DNA from: JACCXG01 sp963785755
GTDB lineage: Bacteria > Acidobacteriota > Vicinamibacteria > Vicinamibacterales > 2-12-FULL-66-21
NCBI GenBank assembly: GCA_963785755.1
Contig: CAWAXG010000071.1
Coordinates: 62,001 to 126,000 of the forward strand
Length of the DNA stretch: 64,000 nt
Reading direction: 5' to 3'
Shown here: piece after piece, positions 18,201-28,386 of the stretch
How positions within the stretch are numbered: position 1 is the stretch's first letter
Layout: each line of letters starts with the position of its first letter
Position numbers and translations under genes: made by a program
Notes under the pieces: generated by a model
What the model saw: only the letters and a program-made list of their open reading frames with translations
Told to the model about the DNA's origin: nothing
Database searches by the model: none

Positions 18201-18886
18201 GCTTCTCGGGCGGATTCACGGCCAATGCGGCGATGTCGTTCAACAGCAGCCAGGCGAATCGCACCGTCGAGGAATACGATCGCGAGCCGACGTTGTGGCT
18301 GAGTGACAACAACACCCGGCCGTTCCGTCTGTCCGGCGGAGCGGTGTACGAACTGCCGTTCGGGCCGGGCAAGCCGATGGCGAACAACGGCGGCCTGTGG
18401 TCAGCGCTCGCCGGCGGCTGGCAGACCGGCGGCACCTTCGAATATCAGCCGGGCTCGCTGATCACGTTCAACAACAACCTGTTCTATTACGGCAACATCG
18501 ACGACATCACGAAGGGCAAGCCGGAGATCGCGCTGAATTCCGATGGGACGCTCGATCCGACGAAGTACTGGTTCAACGTCGAGAACTTCGAGCGCGATCC
18601 GACGAGGTCGCCAACCAGCTTTCAGACGCGGGCCTTCCCGTTCCAGATCGACGGCCTGCGCGGGCCGGGCCTCACCTACGTGAACATGAACGTCGTGCGG
18701 AACTTCAGGCTCGGCGGCCAGCGCACGTTCCAGGCCCGCTTCGACGTGCAGAACCTGCTGAACTACGCGGCCTATAACAACCCGATCACCGACCCGACGA
18801 ACACGAATTTCGGCAAGGTGACGACGGCGGTGGCGTCGGCCGGCGCGATGCGGTTCTTCAACTTCGTGTTCAGGCTGACGTTCTAG
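15230..18886 (+). CDS. TonB-dependent receptor with carboxypeptidase-regulatory domain, two frameshifts
   Basis: Outer-membrane receptor, about 1,215 aa when repaired. ATG at 15230 follows AAGGAG. A signal peptide precedes a carboxypeptidase-regulatory-like domain (GSILGTVRDDQGVVPGAAVTI ... YFEAPLLQPGPYEVTV), a plug (SIDGATNAGSGRR, RVESSNFDASVGHGTG) and a beta-barrel ending in NFVFRLTF. The frame slips near 15996 (to WTNKINELNPSQKLTF) and near 17923 (LPEQ then YWIPGSLNRRD). At the second site one extra G after CAG explains it. Acidobacterial receptors of this type are thought to import oligosaccharides or other large ligands; the ligand is unknown. Confidence 0.85.
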
Positions 18887-18897
18887 AGCGATTTTTC

Positions 18898-19135
18898 ACG
18901 AATCGCGGATTCACGCGGATGCGCAGCGGTCGTGCACGCCGGCCAGGGCCGGCGTGTCGTGGACAGGAAACCGGATCAATCACAAACCGGCCATGCAGAT
19001 ATCCGCCGGCTTGTGATCGATCCGGTTTCCTGTCCACACCGCGCAAAGCGCGGCACGACCGCTCACCGACCGCAGATCCCACGCTCGCCTGGCATCGCAG
19101 TGATCCGCGGAAATCCGCGTTGATCCGCGATTCGT
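18898..19135. repeat. 238-bp multi-branched palindrome, family F, copy 2
   Basis: Same outer arm as copy 1 (ACGAATCGCGGAT at 18898-18910 against 19123-19135) and same second stem (GCGGTCGTGC at 18926-18935 against 19053-19062), with small hairpins GCCGGCC/GGCCGGC and GCGC/GCGC. The inner arm pairs 18959-18990 with 19006-19037 (30 of 32). The inner part of that arm is unrelated in sequence to copy 1, but the tip (ATCACAA.CCGG / CCGGCTTGTGAT) is conserved. It begins 12 bp after the TonB receptor stop. Confidence 0.9.
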
Positions 19136-19270
19136 CCATGACTATCTCGGAGCCCGACTCCAATTAAAGCCCCTCGACGCATCTTCGGGGGTTCGCGGTG
19201 AGCTCTTGATAGGCCGTGTCCCCGAGGGCGCCCCACCCGACTTGGCATAAGCTATCCGGTCATCGCATGG

Positions 19271-19366
19271 GTAGCACGCTAGCACGAAAAAGCACGTGAG
19301 CACGTAGGACGTAGCACATGGCACGTAAAAGCACGTGAGCACACAGCACGTGGCACGCAGCACGTG
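19271..19366. repeat. Heptad repeat, family B (AGCACGT), copy 1
   Basis: A run of imperfect AGCACGT/GTAGCACGTG units. A block of about 50 bp is nearly identical to part of copy 2 (56836-56999). The run ends on the GTG start codon of the first NIF3 gene, so it forms the whole leader and supplies the start codon. Confidence 0.85.
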
Positions 19367-20284
19367 GCGCTCTCCCGCCGCGAGTTCGGCGCGATCACCG
19401 TGTCCGCAATGGCCGCGCCACTGGCAGTCCCCCAGCGCGCGCGCGCGCCTCTGTCGGCCGCCGCGATCGTCGAGCGCATCAAGAAGAACATCGGCGTCGA
19501 GTGGAAGGCGGAGACCGTGGACACCATCAAGGCGGGCGATCCCGCGACGATGGTGACGGGCGCCGTCACCACGGCGATGGCGTCGCTGAGCGTGCTGCGG
19601 CAGGCGGTTGACGCCGGTGCGAACCTGGTCATCACCTGCGAGCCCACGTTCTACGGGAGGAGCGATGCCCGGACGCCGCCCGCGGGCCGCGGCGGCGGAC
19701 GAGGGGCCTCGAGCCCGCCCGACGCGCCCCCGCCCGCGGATCCCGTGTATGCCGCCAAGAATGCGTTCATCGAGAAGCACGGGCTCGTGGTTTTCCGGTT
19801 GATCGACCACTGGCGAGACCGCCGGCCCAATCCGTTCGCCGAGGGCCTGGCCGGCGCGCTCGGCTGGAGCGGGCAGGTTGCGCCCGAGACCGCGCGATAC
19901 TCAATCCGCCCTGCATCGCTGAGCACGCTCGCTGGAGAGATCAAGAAGAAGCTCGGCAATCGCGGCGGGATCCGCGTCATCGGCGATCCGCAGACGCGAG
20001 TGCAGACGGTCGCGCTCCTGCCTGGATCGACGCCGATCGCCGCGGCGCTCGACGCGCTGCCGGCCGTGGATCTGATCGTCGCGGGTGAAGTCCGCGAGTG
20101 GGAGTCGGCGGAGTACGCGCGCGACGCCGTGTTCTCCGGTCAGCGCAAGGGGCTCGCGCTGGTCGGCCGGGTCGTGTCCGAGGAGGGCGGCATGCGCGAG
20201 TGCGCGAAATGGCTCGCGACGTTCATCTCCGAAGTCCCCGTCCGGCATGTCTCTGCGGGCGATCCCTATTGGAGGCCGTCATGA
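19364..20284 (+). CDS. Exported NIF3-family (GTP cyclohydrolase I type 2-like) protein, paralogue 1
   Basis: A 306-aa NIF3/YbgI-like dinuclear-metal protein with a twin-arginine leader (SRREFGAITVSAMAAPLAV). The domain starts IVERIKKNIGVEWKAETVDTIKAGDP and keeps MVTGAVTTAMASLSVLRQAVDAGANLVITCEPTFY, then DLIVAGEVREWESAEYARDA and GLALVGRVVSEEGGMRECAKWL, the usual C-terminal metal region. A Gly/Pro-rich insert sits near residues 105-125. The usual HHP motif reads CEP here, so metal binding is doubtful. GTG start within the upstream repeat. Its stop overlaps the next gene's start (ATGA). Confidence 0.8.
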   Translation: MALSRREFGAITVSAMAAPLAVPQRARAPLSAAAIVERIKKNIGVEWKAETVDTIKAGDPATMVTGAVTTAMASLSVLRQAVDAGANLVITCEPTFYGRSDARTPPAGRGGGRGASSPPDAPPPADPVYAAKNAFIEKHGLVVFRLIDHWRDRRPNPFAEGLAGALGWSGQVAPETARYSIRPASLSTLAGEIKKKLGNRGGIRVIGDPQTRVQTVALLPGSTPIAAALDALPAVDLIVAGEVREWESAEYARDAVFSGQRKGLALVGRVVSEEGGMRECAKWLATFISEVPVRHVSAGDPYWRPS

Positions 20285-21066
20285 CCGCCGGGGAAGTCGT
20301 CGAACGGATCAAGAAGAACCTGGGCGCTCCCTGGCGCGACACGACGTACCGCGACACCTACAAGTCCGGAGGACCGGAGACCGTCGTGACCGGCATCGCC
20401 ACGACCGCGTTCGTCACGCTCGAAGTGATCCAGCGTGCCGCGGCCCGCCGCCTCAACATGATCATTCCTCACGAGGACACGTTCTGGAACGATCGGGACG
20501 ACCCGGCCGTCGTCAGCCGCGACCCGCTCTATTCGTCGAAGGTCGAGCTGCTGAAAAAGCACGACATCGTCATCTTCCGCATCCACGACCACATGCACGC
20601 CCAGCGCCCGGACTTCACCTACGTGGGATCGGCGCGCGATGTCGGTCTCGAGGCTCGTTACGAGACCGCTCCCGGCTCCCATCGCTTCGTTATTCCGGAG
20701 ACCACGCTCGACGCGCTGGCGGCGGGGGTCAAGCGGCGCACCGGCGCGCGCGCGCTTCGCGTTGTCGGTGATCCGGCCGCGAAGGTGAGCCGGATTCAGC
20801 TCGGTGTCGGCTATGCGACGCCGGGCGTGAACACGCCGGACGTGGACGTCGTCATCAGCGGCGAGCAGCAGGAAGCCGATGGCGGGTTCGACAGCCCGGA
20901 GTACGTCCTCGATGCGATGACGCTCGGCATCGCCAAGGGCTGGATCATGCTCGGGCACGTCGTCTCGGAAGAAGCCGGCATGCTCGAGATGGCGCAGTGG
21001 ATCAAAGGGTTCGTGCCCGAGGTGCCGGTGGAGCTCGTGAAAGCGGGGGAGCCGTTCTGGGTTTGA
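20281..21066 (+). CDS. NIF3-family protein, paralogue 2
   Basis: A 261-aa protein clearly related to the gene before it: EVVERIKKNLGAPWRDTTYRDTYKSGGPETVVTGIATTAFVTLEVIQRA against the matching stretch upstream. It has IIPHEDTFWND at the usual metal site, VDVVISGEQQEADG and GHVVSEEAGMLEMAQWIKGF. It lacks a signal peptide, unlike its partner. ATG overlaps the upstream stop, so the two are co-translated and may form a mixed oligomer. Function of the family is poorly known. Confidence 0.8.
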   Translation: MTAGEVVERIKKNLGAPWRDTTYRDTYKSGGPETVVTGIATTAFVTLEVIQRAAARRLNMIIPHEDTFWNDRDDPAVVSRDPLYSSKVELLKKHDIVIFRIHDHMHAQRPDFTYVGSARDVGLEARYETAPGSHRFVIPETTLDALAAGVKRRTGARALRVVGDPAAKVSRIQLGVGYATPGVNTPDVDVVISGEQQEADGGFDSPEYVLDAMTLGIAKGWIMLGHVVSEEAGMLEMAQWIKGFVPEVPVELVKAGEPFWV

Positions 21067-21070
21067 TTAA

Positions 21071-21151
21071 TCAAGTAACAAGTTCAACGGAAGTACAACA
21101 GAAGTAGCAAAGTACATCGAAACGTTCCGTTGGCTACTTGCTACTTGTTAG
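21071..21151. repeat. Heptad inverted repeat, family D (CAAGTARC), copy 1
   Basis: Units like AAGTAAC, AAGTAGC and AAGTACA at 21071-21115 are inverted as GGCTACTTGCTACTTGTTAG at 21132-21151. The right arm carries the last codons and the TAG stop (21141-21143) of the leftward 308-aa gene. A related run is at 61186-61262. Confidence 0.7.
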
Positions 21152-22067
21152 GGCTGGCCGCCACGCGGTGCAGCCAGGTCACGCTGCTCACCACCGTCTC
21201 GCCCTTCGGATCGCTGATCGGATTGACCGGGAGAAAGAGGACCTTGTCTTCCCGCCGCGACAGAATGTTGCTCGCCACCATCGAGCGCATCATCCAGACC
21301 GCGGCGCGGACGTCCGGGCACTCCACGCCGAGCCAGCCGGCGTAACGGTGAGGCGAGCGACGGAGTCCAGTGTCCCGCTGAATGGCGTCGGCCATTGCGC
21401 CTGCGAGACGTTCCTCGGCGTCGTCACGAACGCCGTCGCTTGATGGCGCGGGTTCGACGAGCGGCGACTCCCTGGCCATCGCCGCGAACAGGATCTCGAT
21501 GTCGCGCTGTTGATCACGCGGCATGTGGTCCATCCAGTAGTGCGACGTCTTCGCGATCACGGTCACGACGTTCTTGATCTCTTTCGCGATCCGGAAGGCC
21601 GGTCCCGCGGGCAGGTCGATCGACTCGCCGCCGGCGCGGGCCGAGACGTTCTCCATCACGATCGCCCGCAGCAGCCATCCGGCCATGCCCTCGCTGAGGC
21701 ATTCCACGCGGACCCAGCCCGGATCCGGCGAGCGCTCAGCCGCCAGACCGGTCACCATCGTGATGCCGCGGCAGATTTCCGCGACGACGTATTGATAGCC
21801 GGCGGGCCGCGCGTCGATTTCCGCGGGTGAGGCCGGCTCGAGCAGCGTGCCCTTGTGCGGCGGGCCGCCGGCCATCGCGAGATCGCAGAACGTCGCCCAG
21901 ATCTCGTTCCACGCGACCTTGCCGTCGGCGCCGTACTTCAGACCGGCGGATCCCATGGACACCGGCTGCACGTCTTCGTAGCAGTCCTGATACTCCTCGG
22001 GAAGGATGGCCCTGATCCGGGTTTCCAGGGCGTCGATCGCCTCGTGCTCGTCCACGTTCATGGGCAT
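21141..22067 (-). CDS. Conserved-looking protein of unknown function, 308 aa
   Basis: I do not recognise the family. It looks like a real gene: no signal peptide, balanced composition, and motif-like stretches such as GADGKVAWNEIWATFCDLAMAGGPPHKGTLLEP, PAGYQYVVAEICRGITMVTGLAAE, GWVRVECLSEGMAGWLLRAIVMENV, EIKNVVTVIAKTSHYWMDHMP and GWLGVECPDVRAAVWMMRSMVASNI. The GW(V/L)xVEC.(S/D).xxAxWxxRxxVxxN pattern occurs twice, suggesting an internal duplication. Its stop lies inside the family D repeat. Convergent with the NIF3 pair. Confidence 0.6.
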   Translation of the reverse strand: MPMNVDEHEAIDALETRIRAILPEEYQDCYEDVQPVSMGSAGLKYGADGKVAWNEIWATFCDLAMAGGPPHKGTLLEPASPAEIDARPAGYQYVVAEICRGITMVTGLAAERSPDPGWVRVECLSEGMAGWLLRAIVMENVSARAGGESIDLPAGPAFRIAKEIKNVVTVIAKTSHYWMDHMPRDQQRDIEILFAAMARESPLVEPAPSSDGVRDDAEERLAGAMADAIQRDTGLRRSPHRYAGWLGVECPDVRAAVWMMRSMVASNILSRREDKVLFLPVNPISDPKGETVVSSVTWLHRVAASPNK

Positions 22068-22133
22068 GCCTGCTCGCTACCACGACGGTCTATTCACAAG
22101 GAGGACGGGGTGAAAAAACTCCCTTACTCGGTT

Positions 22134-23000
22134 CTATGCGCAGCTGCAGCGCTCTTCCACGGTCAGCTCGTAGGGGTGCGACGAGAACTGATGCTTCGTC
22201 GCCTTCGGTCCCCGGACGGTGACGCCCGTGCGGTAGACGCGGGCCCCGTTGTCTGCGTTCGACGTGAAGTCGATGATCCGCCCGCGCTTCATCATCAGCA
22301 GGAGCCCGTACTCATCGCCCATGGCGACGAACTGATCGTCGCCCTCCTTGTACTGGGTTACCGCGGCGACATCCTTCACCGCCGCGGCTGCGGCTGCGAC
22401 ATCGTCGACGATGAACCCGATCTCGCTGGCGTAGAGGATGTCGGCCCAGCCGAACGGAGCGTTGTCGGCGTTCTTCAAATCGTGCCGCGCGATGTATTCG
22501 ACGACGTTCCCCGCGGGATCCAGGAAGAAGACCGAGTGCGCGTTCCAGTGGCGGTAGCCGACCACCTCGGGCGGATAGCCGGCGGCGCGGTTCCGTTCGG
22601 GAATGGCCAGCATGGGCGTGCGCGCTTTCTGCCACTCGAGCGCCGCCAGAATCTTGTTCTCGGGGATGTTGAACGCGAAGTGGTAGAACGGCGCCCGGCC
22701 GCCGACCGTGTCCTGGCTGTTCACGAACGTGATGCGGGTTTCTCCGGCCTCGATCGTGAAGCGGTCCGCCTTTTCCTCGAGGATGCGCAGATCGAGCGTC
22801 TTTCCGTAGAACGCTTTCATCGTGCTCATGGACGCGCCCGTGAGGAGCTCGAGCGACAGCAGGCGTGGACGTCGAGGCTCATCCTGTGCTGCTGGGGTCT
22901 GCTGCGCCGCTAATGCAGGCAGCTCGTGCATCGCGAGGAACGCCGCGGTTGCGGCGGCGGAGCCGAGAAAATGGCGGCGGTCGATCACGGGTCCTGACAT
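22134..23000 (-). CDS. Tat-exported VOC-family protein
   Basis: A 288-aa glyoxalase-like protein with a twin-arginine leader (DRRHFLGSAAATAAFLA). Two VOC half-modules follow: LLSLELLTGASMSTMKAFYGKTLDLRIL ... FYHFAFNIPENK and AHSVFFLDPAGNVVEYIARHDL, then ASEIGFIVDDVAAAAAAV ... YGLLLMMKRGRIIDF. His and Glu residues of the first module could bind a metal. The C-terminal ELTVEERCSCA is unusual. Substrate unknown. Confidence 0.8.
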   Translation of the reverse strand: MSGPVIDRRHFLGSAAATAAFLAMHELPALAAQQTPAAQDEPRRPRLLSLELLTGASMSTMKAFYGKTLDLRILEEKADRFTIEAGETRITFVNSQDTVGGRAPFYHFAFNIPENKILAALEWQKARTPMLAIPERNRAAGYPPEVVGYRHWNAHSVFFLDPAGNVVEYIARHDLKNADNAPFGWADILYASEIGFIVDDVAAAAAAVKDVAAVTQYKEGDDQFVAMGDEYGLLLMMKRGRIIDFTSNADNGARVYRTGVTVRGPKATKHQFSSHPYELTVEERCSCA

Positions 23001-23116
23001 AAACGTCCTCGCGCGTCGGAAGAGAGGGGCCCCGACAGAAAGCTTACCGCAGTGCCGCGCCGGACGGCCGCCCCGCTATAATCTGCGCATCTTGCCGCAG
23101 CGGGGGAGGCTGTCAT

Positions 23117-25005
23117 ATGCGTCTGTTTAGATCGTTCACACGAGAATTTGCGCGTCCCGTTGGCGCGTGTCTGGTCGTGTTCGCCACGTGGGCGGTTCTG
23201 GACCGCACCGTCTTGACGCAGGCGCCTGCTCCGGCTCCTCCCGCCGGGGGCACTGCGGCGCCGCAGGCGCCTCCGGCGGGCGGCGGCCGCGCCGGTGATC
23301 CAACACCCCCTGCGGGCGGCCGCGGTGGCGGTCGCGGTCGCGGCGAGCTTTCCCCGTTCGCGAAGGAAGCGCTCGCGGTCCTGCGTGCGCCGCTGGATCG
23401 TCTGACGCCGGTGACCGACGCGATGCTGCGCAATCCGCCGCCTGGCGACTGGCTTCACTGGCGACGCACCTACGATGGCTGGGCGCACAGCCCGCTGACG
23501 CAGATCAATCGCGACACCGTGAAGAACCTGAAGGTGGCGTGGACGTGGAGCCTGAATTCGGGGACTGGCGCCGTCAACGAGTTCACGCCGCTCGTGCACG
23601 ACGGCATCATGTTCATGTGGAACTTCGGCGAGACGATTCAGGCGCTCGATGCGAAAACCGGCACCCTGCTCTGGCAATACACGCACGCAGCTGCCGGCCG
23701 ACTACCCGTCGCTGCCGGGGTTCTTCAGGACGAAGCGGAGCCTCGCGATCGGCGGCAACAAGCTCATCGTCCCGACGATCGACATGCGTGTCATTGCGCT
23801 GGACGTCAAGACGGGCGCCAAGTTGTGGGATGTCGTCACCGACGACTACAAGAGCCTGCGCACCTACAACAGCGGCCCGCTCGTCATCAAGGACAAGGTG
23901 CTCGTCGGCGCCGGCAACTGCTCGCCCGGGCACGCGAATTCAACGAGTGGGACCTACGCAGGAGTTTTCCCGCCGGGCGGATGCTTCATCACCGGCCACG
24001 ATCTCGAGACCGGAAAGCAACTGTGGCGATTCAACACGATCGCCCAGGCGGACGAGCCTGGCGGAGACACCTGGAACAACCTGCCGAACGAGAAGCGCGG
24101 CGGTGGCGCCATCTGGGTGGTCGGGCAGTACGACCCGGAGCTGAACCTGACGTATTGGGGCACCGGGTCGCCCTCGCCGTGGTCGACCGTCACGCGCGGC
24201 ACCTTCGACGCGAAGGGGCTCTACATGAACTCCACGCTGGCGCTCAATCCCGACACCGGCAAGCTCGTCTGGCATTACCAGCATATCGGGGCTGACCCGT
24301 ATGACCAGGACTACGCCTTCGAGCGGATCGTGGTGACCCGTGAACTTCAAGGGGCGGCCCCGCAAGGCCGTGATCACCGTGGGCAAGCCCGGGATTTTCG
24401 AAGCGGTGGATGCCGCGACCGGCCAGTTCCTGTTCGCGAGCGATCCGGGTGCGCAGAACGTCGCCACCGCGATCGATCCGGTGACGGGGGTCAAGACGCT
24501 GCTCCCCGAACCATTACCCGCTGGCGTGACCCGCTGCCCGGGCAACATGGGCGCCAGAAACTTCCCGGCCGGCTCGTACAGTCCGTCGACGAACCGGTAT
24601 TACCTGCCGATTATCGACACCTGCATGGGGAAAATGGGTGAGACGCCGGCCCGCTTCCTGGCGTTCGACCTGCAGACGCTGGAGTTCGCGTGGGATATTC
24701 GCACACGTATCCCGCAGTCGTCCGCCACGCTCACCACCGCGGGGGGCCTGGTGTTTTCGGCGACGCCGGATCGCTATTTCCGCGCGTTCGATGACCGCGA
24801 CGGCAAGGTGCTGTGGGAAAGCCCGCGTCTGAATGACATCCCGAATGCTTTTCCGATCACCTATATGGTGGACGGCAAGCAGTACATCGCCATGCCGGTC
24901 GGGAATTCCGGTCTCCAGGGCAATGCCGCCTTGAGGACGGCGCCTGAGCTCTTAGCCGTGCGAGGCGCTTCATCGTCGATGTTGTGGGTGTGGCAGCTGC
25001 CCTGA
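23117..25005 (+). CDS. Exported PQQ-dependent dehydrogenase, two frameshifts
   Basis: Quinoprotein of the methanol/alcohol dehydrogenase propeller family, about 630 aa when repaired. After the leader comes a Gly/Ala/Pro-rich linker (about residues 36-75), then DWLHWRRTYDGWAHSPLTQINRDTVKNLKVAW, the usual first blade, and QALDAKTGTLLWQY. The frame slips at about 23687 (one extra G: THQLPADYPSLPGFFRTKRS restored) and about 24337 (one extra C: VVTVNFKGRPRKAV restored). The central GGDTWNNLPNE and WGTGSPSPWS loops and C-terminal ATPDRYFRAFDDRDGKVLWES blades are present. No heme motif, so electrons must go to a separate cytochrome. Confidence 0.85.
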
Positions 25006-25028
25006 GACTCGCGAGCAGCCCTTCTTCG

Positions 25029-27192
25029 TCACCGGAAACGCTCGACGAGCATGAGATCGCTGGTTTCCTGATCGATCTGCGTGTAGAGGAGTGACTTGCC
25101 GTCGGGAGACACCGTGAGGCCAACAAACACTGGCTTGGCGATGGCGATGATGGTCCTGATCGCACCATCGGCGAAGTTGAGGAACTGGATGGAGGCTGGA
25201 GCAGTAGGCCCCCTTCGGGGGATGAAATAGACCCCGTGATTCAGGGGAGCAAAAGTGCTCCAGTCAGAAATCCCGGCCACAACCTCGGTTTCTTCCCCGC
25301 CGTTCACGGGCATTTTCCACAACGCGGGGCCGCTGCGTGTTCCCTTCGAGTAATACAGGTGCCTCCCGTCCGGCGACTCCAGCGCAGCGAAGCCTCCTCG
25401 CCTGGTTACTTGAACGGCTCCGCTGCCGTCGGTGCGCGCCTTCCATACCTGCGATTGGCCGCTACGGGTGGAGTGAAAATAAATCCACTGCCCGTCGCCC
25501 GACCAGCTCGGTACGTTCTCGTCACCCGGTTCAGACGTGATGCGCTCCGACATCCCACCCCGGACATTGATCAGGGCGACATCCAAATGGCCCTTCTCGC
25601 TGGACTGGAACACGATCCGTTCTCCGTCAGGGGACCAGCGCGGGCATCCGGTCAAGGGACCGTCAACCGAGGTCAGCCGGGCGGGGTTCGAACCGTCACT
25701 GTCAGCCACCCAGACCTCGGTTGGGCCCGAGCGGTTCGACATGAAGGCAACCCGCTTCCCATCCGGCGAGAACTGCTGATTGAAATCCACGCGCGTCGAA
25801 GAGATCAAGCTGGCGGGAGCGCCGATGACCCGCCCATCAGGGTCAAGCTGCAGCCGCCAGATGTTGGGGTCGAAGACCTCCCGCACGTAGGCGAGTCGGC
25901 CGGTCGAATGGGAGATGGCCAGAACGGGGCCAGCCTCTCCGACCGATTCGATCTCGCGAGGCTGGCCGGGCGCACCTGCCGCGATGCGATACAGGCGGCT
26001 GCTGAACACATCGCCCGACGCGACAATGATCTCGCGACCATCCTGACTCCAGACAGGGCTGGTCGTCCGCCGGTTTTCAAAGGACAGCCGGACTGGCTCC
26101 ATTCTTTGCGGGAGGTCATCGCCCAGTCTGAGCAGATAGAGTTCGCTGACCGGGAAACTCAGGATTCGGATGAAGGCCAGCGAACGACCGTCCGGCGAAA
26201 AGGCGGGAGCAATATCGTTTTCTCCCTGTGGAGGGAAAGTCAGGGGCCGCTTTTCACCCGTGTCCACGGAAATCCGGACGAGTCCAAAAGGAACGTCGGG
26301 CCGACTTCTGATCGGCGGTCACGAGCCACTTGCTGTCGGGAGACCAGCCCAGGAAAGCGCCGAAGAATCCCACACGTATCGCTGGCGCAGCAATCTCGGT
26401 CAATTGCTGCTCGGCGCGGCTCAGAGGCGTGGTCAGAAACACCGTCGCGCGTCCTTCCGGCCGAAGACGCAGAAAAGCAATCCACCGACCGTCTGGTGAC
26501 CAGGCGGGACTCAAATCCATGGCCGGGTCGTCGGTCAGCCGAAACGGCGCCTCGTGGCCGAGGGGACGAGTGTAGATGTCAAAGTTGTCCTGCTGCTCTG
26601 CCATCCCAGGTGAAAGCGACGTGACTTCCGTCTGGAGAAAAGCTCGGGTAGCGTTCGCCACCCTGATAGCTGGTCAGGGGAACGACTCTGAGAGTGGTTG
26701 AGGCTGGTCCGGATATCTGCCGAGGACCATCAGCCAGCCCACCGCGCCTACCCCCAGTGCCAGCGCGACGAGGACAGCAGGTCGAACAAAGCGGGCCTTG
26801 CTCGCTGCGGCCGGTTCCTGCGGTTCGGGCTGCCTTTCAATAACCGACTTCGGTTGCTCCTCGCTTGCCTTTCGCACATCGGCCACGAATCGGTAGCCAT
26901 GCTTGGGCACGGTCTCGATGTACCGCTGCCCGTCGCCGTTTTCCCCCAGCGCCTTGCGAATCAGTGACACATTTGTGGGGAGGTTGGCCTCGTCGACGAA
27001 CATGTCGGGCCAGACCGATTTGAGCAACTCGTCCTTCCCCATCCGATGGCCGTGATTTTTGACCAGGACCAACAACAGGTCGAAGGCCTTGGGTGGGAGG
27101 GGGACAGCCTTTCCTTCACGCAGAAGGCGCCGCTCGCCGGCATCGAGACGGAACAGACCGAACTCGTACCAATCGTCTGAGTTCTGACTCAT
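25029..27192 (-). CDS. ToxR/CadC-like winged-helix protein fused to a TolB-type propeller, three frameshifts
   Basis: About 720 aa when repaired. Residues 8-108 are an OmpR/ToxR winged helix (YEFGLFRLDAGERRLLREGKAVPLPPKAFDLLLVLVKNHGHRMGKDELLKSVWPD ... YIETVPKHGYRFVADV). A single membrane segment follows (AVLVALALGVGAVGWLMVLG), and then periplasmic WD40/PD40 repeats (FSPDGRSLAF, WSQDGREIIV, FSPDGKRVAF, WSPDGERIVF, WSGDGQWIYF). Breaks at about 26695, 26600 and 26290 each restore the match in a neighbouring frame (RVVPLTSYQGGERYPSFSPDG; WDGEQQDNFDIY; PFGLVRISVDTGEK). Probably a membrane-bound regulator that senses through its propeller; target unknown. Confidence 0.8.
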
Positions 27193-27455
27193 CGGCGACT
27201 CTCAGTACCCGGCGACAGGCCGCCAAGAACTTCACGAGAAAATCTTCAGCGTTCCTTGAGGACTCGGTTGAGGCGCGAAGGCTATCGTCCCGCAGGAACG
27301 GGGCCGTTCAACTCGTTCAGAAGGAAGTCGGCGCATTGTAGGACAACGCGGAAACCTGAGCAATGCGCCGCGCGCGGCGTCACGCACAACTGACCCGCTG
27401 ACTGCCGTCTGCGAACGGGCCGGTTCTCACAATCAACCAGACTGGAGGAACCGTC

Positions 27456-28022
27456 ATGTTCACGAGCAGAATTCCCTGGGTCTTGACGATCACAGCGGCA
27501 CTGGTCATCTCGGGCGCCGTGACCCCGGCGACATCCACCGAGAGCCGTGGGAGGACGATCGACTCGGAGGCGAAAACCGCTGCTCAGGCCGAACTACCTG
27601 CCGCGGCTGCCCAGGGAGAAGCCGCACTTGGAAAGGCATTGGCAGGCACCTGGGTGGTCACCCTCAACCAACCCGGGTTCCCCCAGCCGCAGCGTCACTT
27701 CACGTTCAACTCGGATGGTGGCATGGTGATTAATGACGACCTTCAGGTAGGGCCGTTCTTCGTCGAACACTTCACGATCGGCCAGGGCAATTGGATCAGG
27801 ACCGGAGTCAACACGGTCGCCGCCACCCTTGCGGGACACCGGTACAACCTTGAAGGGAGTTTCCTGGGGTCGTACAAGGTGAGGATGAACCTGGAGCTGA
27901 ACCCGATCACTCCTGAGTGGAGTGGGACGTTCCGGATCGACATCACTCTCCCCAGCGGTCAAGTGATCTTCACCAGCGGCGGGACCTACGAGGCGACGCG
28001 CCTCGAAGTCGAGCCATTGTAG
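27456..28022 (+). CDS. Exported protein of unknown function, 188 aa
   Basis: ATG at 27456 follows GGAGGAACC. Signal peptide VLTITAALVISGAVTPATS, then an Ala-rich linker and a single beta-rich domain (ALAGTWVVTLNQPGFPQPQRHFTFNSDGGMVINDD ... GTFRIDITLPSGQVIFTSGGTYEATRL). The shape suggests a lipocalin-like beta-barrel. Divergent from the winged-helix/TolB gene with a 263-bp gap, in which I see no further gene. Confidence 0.65.
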   Translation: MFTSRIPWVLTITAALVISGAVTPATSTESRGRTIDSEAKTAAQAELPAAAAQGEAALGKALAGTWVVTLNQPGFPQPQRHFTFNSDGGMVINDDLQVGPFFVEHFTIGQGNWIRTGVNTVAATLAGHRYNLEGSFLGSYKVRMNLELNPITPEWSGTFRIDITLPSGQVIFTSGGTYEATRLEVEPL

Positions 28023-28147
28023 GGAGTGGCAGCCGGAACTTTGCGCGCGCGCGGACGTCTTGGAGAGCTGCGTTCGACGCGCGCGCAACGCCCGCACAAC
28101 GAACGCTGCGAAAAGGTGCTGCGCGACTGAGACGCCCGACCATTGTG

Positions 28148-28345
28148 CTACGGTGACATCAGACGGCTCACCGGCTGGAGCGATTCCACGTGATTGGCGA
28201 TCGATTTCACGATCACGAGCATCGGCACCGCGAGGACCGTTCCCCAGGGACCCAGATCCAGGTCCACACCAACACGCCAAGGAGCACCACGGCCGCGTGC
28301 CAAGGGGGATCGCGTTCGCACGTCCACGCCGACTCCACCGAACCC
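28148..28345 (-). pseudogene. C-terminal remnant of an AI-2E-family transporter
   Basis: Read leftward, AVVLLGVLVWTWIW followed by GPWGTVLAVPMLVIVKSIANHVESLQPV matches the last transmembrane helices and tail of AI-2E/PerM transporters. The two pieces are in adjacent frames, joined if one G is restored near 28250. The remaining roughly 280 residues of such a transporter are absent: upstream on this strand is the start of another gene. So this is a decayed fragment. Confidence 0.6.
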
Positions 28346-28386
28346 TACGCCCAGCCGCGGTGTCAAACTGATGGATGGAGGTGCGG

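Noticed and set aside
15230..18886. Programmed ribosomal frameshifting in the TonB receptor
   Set aside because: No slippery heptamer with a downstream structure is visible, the slips are at different sequence types, and many unrelated genes show the same kind of break.
25236..26624. A 462-codon plus-strand frame
   Set aside because: Antisense to the TolB-type propeller, whose WSPDG repeats are clear in the minus strand.
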